DNA of 23,733 bases, taken from NCBI GenBank assembly GCA_910579225.1, contig CAJTTI010000040.1:1-23733 (forward strand), read 5' to 3'. Shown here one piece after another: positions 16,210 through 22,780 of this stretch (positions are counted from its first letter, which is position 1; each line of letters opens with the position of its first letter). Both the position numbers and the translations under genes were made by a program. The notes under the pieces are model-generated. The model did not search any database. It was not told the origin of the DNA and saw only the letters and a list, made by a program, of their open reading frames with translations. The DNA is from an uncultured Lachnospiraceae bacterium. GTDB lineage: Bacteria; Bacillota; Clostridia; Lachnospirales; Lachnospiraceae.

Positions 16210-17805
16210 ATGTCAAAATTGAATGTTGACCAGAAAACAACCAAGGATTTATTTCAGGACAAGCGGGCCGATTTCCCGATTCCGGATTACCAGCGTCCCT
16301 ACGCATGGGGAGAAGCAGAATGCCAGACTCTTTGGGATGACATTTTCACATTCGCTATTCCGGACGATGGACGCACAGAATTCGACAGCAACAGCGAATA
16401 TTTCCTCGGTCCTATCGTAACATTTAAGAATAAGGGAAGGATGGAAGTAATTGATGGCCAGCAGCGTCTCACCACTCTTATGCTGCTTCTTCGGGCCTTC
16501 TATACCCGTTTTGGACATATGCAGGGCAAGGCTTCCATTGCCACAAAACAGAATATTGAAAAATGCCTGTGGAAAACTGACGAATTCGGCGAACCGGACA
16601 TGGCGGAACTAAAGATTGATTCTGAAGTAGCCACTGATGATGATAAGGATGAATTCCTTGAAATTCTCCGTACAGGCAACGCAGAGAAAGAGCAGAAAAG
16701 CCGGTATGCACAGAACTTCCTGTTCTTTCAGAAATGCATTGATTCTTTTTTGGATAAGTTCCCTACATACTTTGCATATCTGCCGACCAGAATCATGAAT
16801 AACTGCATCCTGCTGCCAATTGAAGCTGAATCACAGGACACCGCACTGCGCATCTTCTCCACACTGAACGACCGTGGAAAGCCGCTCTCCGATGCAGATA
16901 TTTTCAAGGCGCAATTCTATAAATATTATTCCAGCCTTGGTGAAAAAGATCATTTTATACAAAAATGGAAATCCCTGGAGGAGCTGTGCAAAAAAATTTT
17001 TCATCCATAGACCGGCGCTCCCATGGATGAGCTCTTTACCCGCTATATGTATTATCTGCGTACAAAGATGGACATTAAGTCCTCCACCACTGAAGCGCTG
17101 CGCAAGTTCTATGAAAAGGACAGCTACAGCCTGCTGAGTCGTCCCGGCACTTTCGAGGACATGATTATACTGGCACATTTCTGGGAAGATGTTTCCAATC
17201 AGGACAAAGATCGCTTTTCTCCCCACATCCTGCGAAGACTGTTTGTACTGAATTACGCACCCAATGGCATGTGGACCTATTTCGTTTCCGTTTACTTTAT
17301 GCAGAATAAGGATCCCAATGGCCTTCTGGATGACGATGCCTTCTTCGCATTTCTCAGTAAAATTATCGGCTTCATCTGGACATATGCCGTTACCAACCCG
17401 GGAGTCAATGCTTTGAGGACCCCGATATATGCGGAAATGGTGAACATCGTGCATGACCTGCCTGTCACGTTCGCTGATTTCAAATTTGACCCGGAAAAAA
17501 TCCGGGGTATGTTCTCAGATTTCAGTTTTAATAACGGCAGACCCATTACAAAATCCATGCTGGCGTGGTGGGCTTTCCAGGACGACTGTCAGGAACTGCT
17601 CTCTCTGAAGACAGTATTTGAAATTGAACATATTTATGCCCGAAGCCGCCAGGATAAAGAGAAATCACTGAAAGATGTTCGCAACCTTGAGGCTCTTGGG
17701 AACAAAGCATTGTTGGAAAAACGCAGTAAAACCATTATCCATGATTTCCTGCTCTACCTCAAAGAGCAGGATCTGATCATTGAAAATCCTGATCTTTCAG
17801 CATGA
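16210..17805 (+). pseudogene. DUF262-DUF1524 (GmrSD-like) protein, interrupted by in-frame TAG
   Basis: Start at the ATG at 16210 (MSKLNVDQKTTKDLFQ) with AAGAGGG 9 nt upstream. The DUF262 domain shows IPDYQRPYAWGEAE and the nucleotide-binding signature EVIDGQQRLTTLMLL, then RIFSTLNDRGKPLSDADIFK. Codon 267 is TAG (17008-17010), right after KKIFHP. The same frame resumes with TGAPMDELFTRYMYYLRTKM and runs to TGA at 17805. The C-terminal part has the HNH-like DUF1524 landmarks FEIEHIYARSR and NLEALGNKALLEKRS. The intact protein would have 531 codons, normal for GmrSD-type enzymes that cleave modified phage DNA. One base change (for example TCG to TAG) would explain the interruption. An ATG at 17023 lacks a clear binding site. 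Confidence 0.8.
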
Positions 17806-17948
17806 CGGCATTCTATTTGCATGACAGTATGTGCAATATTTTGAATGTTATTGCAGTCGATAATATCCATGTTGATCTCGTCAATATGAATTCAGGTGAA
17901 ATTGTTTATTCTTCCGATTCCGGGAATCTGAACGAATATGAAGAATAG
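17802..17948 (+). CDS. 48-aa ORF overlapping the DUF262 stop (ATGA)
   Basis: The ATG (17802-17804) overlaps the TGA stop of the DUF262-DUF1524 gene in an ATGA arrangement, typical of translational coupling. The frame starts MTAFYLHDSMCNILNVIAVD and ends with an acidic tail (SSDSGNLNEYEE, TAG at 17946-17948), giving a small acidic soluble protein. I recognise no family. Small acidic proteins coupled to a toxic enzyme are often inhibitors or accessory subunits, but that is inference. If the upstream gene is truly broken by its TAG, coupling would fail and this ORF may be poorly translated. Confidence 0.45.
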   Translation: MTAFYLHDSMCNILNVIAVDNIHVDLVNMNSGEIVYSSDSGNLNEYEE

Positions 17949-17960
17949 AATGAAAAGGAC

Positions 17961-18048
17961 TGCCGCAAAATCTGGTAACTCCACAATATATATGTCAGGT
18001 ACCTAAAATGTCTCCCCACATATTTTATGAGTCTTCCATTTTGCGGCA
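17961..18048. repeat. 88-bp inverted-repeat element
   Basis: Perfect 11-bp terminal inverted repeats TGCCGCAAAAT (17961-17971) and ATTTTGCGGCA (18038-18048) flank 66 bp. An inner dyad TAAAATGT/ACATATTTTA lies at about 18004-18027. It sits between the convergent small ORF and the shortened MerR gene. It could be a small non-autonomous mobile element or a long bidirectional terminator hairpin. No target-site duplication is evident at the immediate borders. Confidence 0.45.
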
Positions 18049-18065
18049 AACCCTTCCTGTCTGTT

Positions 18066-18365
18066 CTACGTTCTTACACCAGATTCTTCACAGAATTTTC
18101 TGAGCTCCAGCAGCCGGATCTGCTGTTCTAACGCCCTGTTCCGGTCAAAATCAGCACTGTCCAGAATCTCTTTGATCTCTTTCAGTGAAAACTCCAGTTC
18201 TTTGAAAAGTAAAATATACTGCAGACGTTCCAGCGCTGTATCATCATACAGGCGATAACCCGCTCTGGTGACCTCTGTGGCCGGCAGAAGCCCGATATTG
18301 TCGTAATGTTGGAGAGCCCGTATACTCACCCCCGATATTTTACTGACCTCACATACTGTCATCAT
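18066..18365 (-). CDS. MerR-family regulator, apparently lacking its effector domain
   Basis: 99 residues from the ATG at 18365 (MMTVCEVSKISGVSIRALQH), preceded by AGGTGA. The MerR DNA-binding domain is complete: winged HTH with SIRALQHYDNIGLLP and GYRLYDDTALERLQYILLFK, then the start of the dimerisation helix (NRALEQQIRLLELRK). It then ends with CEESGVRT. TipA-type members normally continue for about 100-150 more residues of ligand-binding domain, so this looks truncated next to the 88-bp repeat, though short MerR proteins exist. Its promoter has the MerR-type 19-nt spacer with a central palindrome (18396-18426), so autoregulation is likely. No target operon is obvious. Confidence 0.75.
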   Translation of the reverse strand: MMTVCEVSKISGVSIRALQHYDNIGLLPATEVTRAGYRLYDDTALERLQYILLFKELEFSLKEIKEILDSADFDRNRALEQQIRLLELRKFCEESGVRT

Positions 18366-18395
18366 CTTTATCACCTCATTTCCTGTGGTAATCAT

Positions 18396-18426
18396 AGTAT
18401 AAACGATTACGTAATGTAAGGGGCAA
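18396..18426 (-). promoter_or_regulatory. MerR-type promoter: TTGCCC-19-TATACT with palindrome in the spacer
   Basis: On the minus strand TTGCCC (18421-18426) and TATACT (18396-18401) are 19 nt apart. The spacer centre holds the perfect 10-bp palindrome ATTACGTAAT (18406-18415). The over-long spacer with a central dyad is the known layout of MerR-activated promoters, and the next gene is a MerR protein. Confidence 0.7.
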
Positions 18427-18526
18427 TATAAAACAGTTCCGGGAGATTAAATTATTTTCCTTTGGGTGAGAAGATACCCTCTGCCAAAACTACGTTATCT
18501 TATTTGGCGGACTATAACCGTGAACT

Positions 18527-19426
18527 TTATCCCAAAGACTTCAAATTGTTTCTATATTCCTGCATCTCCATTTCGTCCGTGTTATCTAAAACAAATTGCA
18601 GTTCGTTTGTTGCCTTTTCACGGTCATAGGGAAGATACGCCGTTACTGGCGTGAAATTAGATACCGTATTTGCAAACAGGTGTGTGCGTATATTTAGGTT
18701 ATTGATTAGGACTTGCAATTCACGGATACGTTCTTTTTCTCCGGCAGGTACAAACAACCCTTGCTGTGCCATCTGGTACAGCTCCGTATCCGGGAAAAGC
18801 GTGAGAGAGTCCACGGAAATAAAATACGGATTAAGCTGACTGAACAGCTCTGCACTATTCCTTGCATTCTGGTTTCCGCCGTCTTTTCCCGCAAGCCCTG
18901 TCATATAAACAAAATAGTACTCAATGCCTGCTTCATCTAATTTTCTGCATTGCTCCAGAATATCCGCCGAAGTATATCCCTTACTGGCAAGGGCAAGCGT
19001 TTTGTCGTCACCGCTTTCCACACCGATACTCAGTCCGTTAATGCCCATTGCCCTGAGTTTCTTAAGCTGCCATACCTCTTTACTTTTAATATCACGGATA
19101 CTTGCAAACATAGCCATTGTCTGACATTTAATCAGATAGTCCCTTGCCGTCAACGCCCGCAGTTTGAGATTTTCATAGCTCATTGCGAACGGGTTGGCTC
19201 CCGTCCAGAAAATCCTCCGGGCATTTGGCTGATAACTTTTTATCTCTTCCAAATCTTCCTCAAATTCGCGGACCGGCGACATTCGGAAACATTCGTTTTT
19301 ATACAGACTGCAAAACTTGCATTTATTATAGGTACAGCCAGAGGTAGCCTGTATAATGACCGAATGAGCTTCATATGGCGGCCGCCAAGTTCTGCCTGTA
19401 AAATGTATGATTACTCCTCCTTTCAT
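18527..19426 (-). CDS. Radical SAM protein, downstream paralogue
   Basis: 299 residues from the ATG at 19426, which follows the upstream paralogue's TAA directly (TAAATG). The 4Fe-4S cluster motif is SGCTYNKCKFCSLY (C-x4-C-x2-C), then ARRIFWTGANPFAMSYENL, GINGLSIGVESGDDKTLALA and KGYTSADILEQC, typical of the COG1032-like elongator-type radical SAM group. Substrate unknown. The start is odd: a strong GGAGGAG lies inside codons 3-5, upstream of an ATA at codon 7 (19406-19408), exactly where the paralogue has its ATG. Translation may begin at ATG by coupling or at the ATA. Forms an operon with the paralogue. Confidence 0.85.
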   Translation of the reverse strand: MKGGVIIHFTGRTWRPPYEAHSVIIQATSGCTYNKCKFCSLYKNECFRMSPVREFEEDLEEIKSYQPNARRIFWTGANPFAMSYENLKLRALTARDYLIKCQTMAMFASIRDIKSKEVWQLKKLRAMGINGLSIGVESGDDKTLALASKGYTSADILEQCRKLDEAGIEYYFVYMTGLAGKDGGNQNARNSAELFSQLNPYFISVDSLTLFPDTELYQMAQQGLFVPAGEKERIRELQVLINNLNIRTHLFANTVSNFTPVTAYLPYDREKATNELQFVLDNTDEMEMQEYRNNLKSLG

Positions 19427-20326
19427 TTACAGATGATGAACACTCTTTCTATATTGTTGTAATTCTTCTTCACTGACATTATCTATGATTTCATCAAGAA
19501 ACGACAACAGTTTTTTCTTGTCTTTTGGCAGTTGCCCGTGAAACTGGTACGCATTGGAAGCTCCCATTGCCGCAAAGACCACAGGTATCTGCAAATTTTC
19601 AATAAGTGTCCGTACCTCTTTGTATTTTTCAAGTTCATTTTCCTCATGCCAATCCCCACTCTGTATTTCAGCATAAAGCTCGGAATCGGGATAAATCGTA
19701 AGCATATTTGCCCCGACAAGCATAGGGTGTATCTGGTTACATACATCAGCCGTCAGTTTTGCTCCGATTTCTCCACGACCTGCCCCGGAAATACTTACCA
19801 AATAAAAGAAACTGTAATGAATATCCGCTGCATCTAATCTCTGGCATTGCTCTATGATGTCTGCTGAGGTATATCCCTTGTTCATAAACTTCAGAGCTTC
19901 ATCATCGCCTGTTTCGATTCCTATCGTCAGACCGTCATATCCCATAGCCCGCAGTTTGGTAAGTTCTTCATCAGTTTTCAGGGTAACATCCGTAATCCTT
20001 GCAAACGAACCGACAGACTTAACGAACGGGAGATATTTGTGGATTAGCTCTGCAATCGCAGCTAATTTATCATAGGATAAAACGAATGGGTTAGCTCCTG
20101 TCAGAAACACCCGGCGGATACGCCCCCTGTTCCAACCTTTCGTTGCCCTTTTAATCTCCCGTAAATCACACTCGATATTCTCCAGAGGGGACATTCTGAA
20201 TTTGAAGGGTAAATCATTATACAAGGTACAAAACTTGCATTTATGATGCGTACAGCCTGCCGTTACCTCTAACAAAAGTGATGCCGCTTCATACGGCGGC
20301 CGCCAAATAGTTCCTGTGTAGTGCAT
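19427..20326 (-). CDS. Radical SAM protein, upstream paralogue
   Basis: 299 residues from the ATG at 20326 (MHYTGTIWRPPYEAASLLLE), with a GGAGAGG site upstream; the longer open frame to 20425 overlaps the promoter and is discarded. The cluster motif is AGCTHHKCKFCTLY (C-x4-C-x2-C), followed by RVFLTGANPFVLSYDKL, GYDGLTIGIETGDDEALKFM and KGYTSADIIEQC. It closely parallels the downstream gene, so the two arose by tandem duplication and may act together or on related substrates. Substrate unknown. The promoter at 20409-20436 lies within a GTAC-rich region shared with the divergent HxlR regulator, which is the likely controller. Confidence 0.87.
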   Translation of the reverse strand: MHYTGTIWRPPYEAASLLLEVTAGCTHHKCKFCTLYNDLPFKFRMSPLENIECDLREIKRATKGWNRGRIRRVFLTGANPFVLSYDKLAAIAELIHKYLPFVKSVGSFARITDVTLKTDEELTKLRAMGYDGLTIGIETGDDEALKFMNKGYTSADIIEQCQRLDAADIHYSFFYLVSISGAGRGEIGAKLTADVCNQIHPMLVGANMLTIYPDSELYAEIQSGDWHEENELEKYKEVRTLIENLQIPVVFAAMGASNAYQFHGQLPKDKKKLLSFLDEIIDNVSEEELQQYRKSVHHL

Positions 20327-20408
20327 CAACACCTCTCCTTTCCTTGTTCCTGCACTGTTTCCTGTGCATACAGCTATACCCGCAGGGTGTTTTCTGGAAT
20401 CTGTATTA

Positions 20409-20505
20409 ATTATACTTTTGTACAATGTTTTTACAAGTACTGTACTTTTTTATAGTACCCTTATAAAATCGGTACATTGATTTATAAGGAAGTACATGTT
20501 ATACT
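20409..20505. promoter_or_regulatory. Divergent promoter region with six GTAC motifs (candidate HxlR operator array)
   Basis: Minus-strand promoter: TTGTAA (20431-20436), 16 nt, TATAAT (20409-20414), for the radical SAM genes. Plus-strand promoter: TTGATT (20477-20482), 17 nt, TATACT (20500-20505), for the HxlR gene. GTAC occurs at 20420, 20437, 20442, 20455, 20472 and 20492, including the dyads TTGTACAA (20418-20425) and AAGTACTGTACTT (20435-20447). Several copies overlap the promoter elements. Confidence 0.65.
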
Positions 20506-20527
20506 GTTCCAGAAAGGAGTGGCAGAA

Positions 20528-20857
20528 ATGAAAAAAAGTACATTGGCTGTTGAACGCTGCAAGACAGTTTCTACCATACAAAAAATTTTAGGCGGCAAAT
20601 GGAAAATTGAAATCATTTACTACATCGCCTTTCAGGATATACACCGCTTCGGAGAACTTCGCAGGCATATCGGCGATATTACAGAATCGAGCCTGACAAA
20701 GCAGCTTCGGGAACTGGAAGCCGACGGCTTCATTACCCGTTATGATTACAAAGAAGTCCCTCCCCGTGTGGAATATAATCTTACCGACTTAGGAAAAAGC
20801 TTCATTCCCGTTTTTGAACACATGAAACGGTGGGGAGATGAAAATCTTGGTGAGTAA
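20528..20857 (+). CDS. HxlR-family winged-helix regulator
   Basis: 109 residues from the ATG at 20528 (MKKSTLAVERCKTVSTIQKI), with AAGGAG 8 nt upstream; the longer frame overlaps the promoter. HxlR hallmarks are ILGGKWKIEIIYYIA, RFGELRRHIGDITESSLTKQ, LRELEADGFITRYDYKEVPP and VEYNLTDLGKSFIPV. A cysteine near the N-terminus (ERCKT) matches the redox- or aldehyde-sensing cysteine position found in many HxlR/YodB proteins. It diverges from the two radical SAM genes across a GTAC-rich region, so it probably represses or activates them and itself. Confidence 0.9.
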   Translation: MKKSTLAVERCKTVSTIQKILGGKWKIEIIYYIAFQDIHRFGELRRHIGDITESSLTKQLRELEADGFITRYDYKEVPPRVEYNLTDLGKSFIPVFEHMKRWGDENLGE

Positions 20858-20895
20858 GGGGCCGTTACAAGATAGAAAGCGAACTGTCCGTCTAA

Positions 20896-20926
20896 TTTGT
20901 CCACGGTCTGAACTTCCGAGGACAAA
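20896..20926 (+). repeat. Hairpin downstream of the HxlR gene
   Basis: TTTGTCCACGG (20896-20906) pairs with CCGAGGACAAA (20916-20926) with one mismatch and a 9-nt loop. No T run follows, so terminator function is doubtful. Apart from the hairpins listed, I see no gene in 20858-21156. Confidence 0.4.
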
Positions 20927-21056
20927 CCATAGGCAAAATCAAAATCATATCTTGGCAGACACAGACACGGAAAAACATTTTATTTATCGGAATAAAAGTA
21001 CAACTGTTTCCACATACTCAGCATTATCCAAACCTATAATCAAATCTTTTTACTAA

Positions 21057-21091
21057 TCAGTGACTTAAATCAAATTGATTTAAGCCACTGA
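21057..21091. repeat. Near-perfect 35-bp palindrome
   Basis: TCAGTGACTTAAATCA at the left pairs with TGATTTAAGCCACTGA at the right, one mismatched pair and a 3-nt centre. It lies between the HxlR gene and the convergent nuclease remnant. It may be a terminator without T tract or the trace of an insertion. Confidence 0.5.
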
Positions 21092-21118
21092 CCATTAATC
21101 ACGGTTATTATCCCATTT

Positions 21119-21141
21119 GTGCAACGGCCGTTGCACTTTTT
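21119..21141 (+). terminator. Palindrome followed by T tract, probable plus-strand terminator
   Basis: An 18-bp perfect palindrome, GTGCAACGGCCGTTGCAC (21119-21136), is followed by TTTTT on the plus strand. It could end HxlR transcription and block read-through into the convergent genes. On the minus strand no T run follows. Confidence 0.6.
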
Positions 21142-21156
21142 CTATCAATTTTACTG

Positions 21157-21489
21157 TTATCCCAATTCTCTTTCTATTTCTTCGATAGAAGGCAAACTAC
21201 TCTGTAGCTCTTCTGGCAAAGACTGTATGAGCTGATTCTGCCAATCTGCAACACCAATCGGGTTCTGATAACCAGATAAAGAATATTCCACTACAGTTTT
21301 ATTCTTACCCTTAACCAGCAAAAGTCCAATTGTAGGTTTATCGTCAGGATGGCACAAAATATCATTTACTATATTCTGATACATATTTAATTGGCTGATA
21401 AATCCCGGTTCAAAATCACAGGCTTTCAATTCTATCACAACATAGCAGTGTAATTTCAAGTGATAAAACAAAAGATCTGCCTGTGTCAA
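21157..21489 (-). pseudogene. C-terminal remnant of a DUF1016/YhcG-type PD-(D/E)XK nuclease
   Basis: About 110 codons, opening with TQADLLFYHLKLHCYVVIEL then KACDFEPGF, and running through PTIGLLLVKGKNKTVVEYSL to SSLPSIEEIERELG. This matches the C-terminal nuclease half of DUF1016 proteins: Asp in ADLLFYH, then ELK. Full-length members have about 330-380 residues with an N-terminal winged-helix-like domain, which is absent. The only start available is a TTG without a binding site (21489), and the frame stays open for some codons upstream (EEKFFIPC) before a TGA. It follows the STAND-nuclease gene on the same strand after 100 bp. Most likely a decayed gene. Confidence 0.65.
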
Positions 21490-21589
21490 GCAAGGAATAA
21501 AAAATTTTTCCTCTCAACTCTCTATCAAAAATATAACACTAATCAATATTTGTAAACACAATACCAAATAACATTCACCTCAATTTAAT

Positions 21590-22738
21590 CTATAAATATG
21601 CCTTCGCCAAAAGCTCCGATATATACTCAAAATCATGCAATGATATCCTATGTTCTAAGTTTAATTCTACTATCTCTTCCCTCACTCCTTTAGCAAAGTG
21701 TGAAGTAGTAGCAATAATACCTCCTGTTGGCTTTCGTTTATTCATTCCCAAAACGCCATACATATTTCTTATTACTTCTATTCCCACCGGTCTATTTGGA
21801 GCATAATGTTTACACTCCACCAGGAACAAAAACTTTCCTAAGTCTGTTTTCTCTGCTATGTAAATATCTACCCCTCCATCCCTTGTCTGTTTTGTCAGTT
21901 CTACTTCATAACCTAATTTCTTAAATAACTCCGCAATTATTTTTTCAAATTCTCTTGGCGATAATTCATACATGCTCATTGGTTCTTGTGCAATATAACA
22001 CATCAAATCATCATTTATCTGTAATACATCCTTCTTTATGCTGATTAAAGAGGGGCTTATAATACTTTTATTCGGAACAACTATATCTGATTTTCCTACA
22101 GAAATTTGCTGATATAATAATTTGTCTATAATATCGATACCAAGACTGTCTACCAGCCTAAACATATTCTCTATAATAAGTGGATTTCCCTGCGTCAATA
22201 AAAGAATCCTTTTCATTTCTTCATAATCAAAATCTATAAGATGATCTTTAAATCTATTTAGACGAAAAGAAACTATCTCACTTTGGCTCAATCCGTTCAC
22301 TGATAAACAAACAAATTTTTCTTTACTAAAACGATAATCCACAGTTCTACCAACTACTAATATAAATGATAACTCATTATATTTTATTATTTCTTCTAAC
22401 TTCTTTGAATCCAATTCATCTGCATCATCAATAATAATAAGGGAATTATCTTCTACCCTCAAATCTTTTGGAAGTTGCCACGCATGCCATATATAAAAAT
22501 TACTATATTGCTCTTTATTCTCTTCTGCATACACCCTTACTAATGTTGACTTTCCGATTCCTGCAACACCAGTAATTAAGGCTACATGATTACCTGATTC
22601 ACTCAGTATTTTTTTCAGTTCAGATAGTTCTTTTTCCCTTCTTAACAAAGGCATATTTGATTCAATAAATGTATCTGTATTATATTTATCAGATTCTAAT
22701 AAAACGTCCTTAACCTTTTTCCCTATATTCATCAGCAC
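21590..22738 (-). CDS. STAND-like P-loop ATPase fused to an Mrr-type restriction endonuclease domain
   Basis: 382 residues from a GTG at 22738, with GGAG 7 nt upstream; the ATG two codons later has poor spacing. The N-terminal NTPase shows Walker A GVAGIGKST (57-65), Walker B IIIDDAD (101-107), VVGRT as a sensor-like segment and LTQGNPLIIENM (about 181-192), resembling the GxP element of STAND/NACHT ATPases. The C-terminal domain (about 258-380) is Mrr-type: LSPREFEKIIAELFKKLGYE, then TRDGGVDIYI (Asp 291) and VECKHY (Glu 308, Lys 310), a full PD-(D/E)XK site. No sensor repeats are present. The nuclease would be the effector and the upstream gene 42 bp away may supply sensing. Likely anti-phage defence. 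Confidence 0.8.
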   Translation of the reverse strand: MLMNIGKKVKDVLLESDKYNTDTFIESNMPLLRREKELSELKKILSESGNHVALITGVAGIGKSTLVRVYAEENKEQYSNFYIWHAWQLPKDLRVEDNSLIIIDDADELDSKKLEEIIKYNELSFILVVGRTVDYRFSKEKFVCLSVNGLSQSEIVSFRLNRFKDHLIDFDYEEMKRILLLTQGNPLIIENMFRLVDSLGIDIIDKLLYQQISVGKSDIVVPNKSIISPSLISIKKDVLQINDDLMCYIAQEPMSMYELSPREFEKIIAELFKKLGYEVELTKQTRDGGVDIYIAEKTDLGKFLFLVECKHYAPNRPVGIEVIRNMYGVLGMNKRKPTGGIIATTSHFAKGVREEIVELNLEHRISLHDFEYISELLAKAYL

Positions 22739-22780
22739 ACTTTTACTCCATACACAATTTTCTCAAATAAAATTAACAAC

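Noticed and set aside
14100..17010. Programmed stop-codon recoding as an explanation for the three in-frame stops
   Set aside because: The stops are a mixture of TAA and TAG, TAG terminates normal genes in the window, and no recoding element stands out; decay is simpler. Kept only as a testable alternative.
16831..17454. 207-codon minus-strand open frame
   Set aside because: Opposite the DUF262-DUF1524 gene, whose frame carries the family motifs on both sides of the TAG.
20838..21056. 72-codon plus-strand open frame after the HxlR gene
   Set aside because: Begins inside HxlR, has no binding site and contains a hairpin-forming segment; composition is not protein-like.
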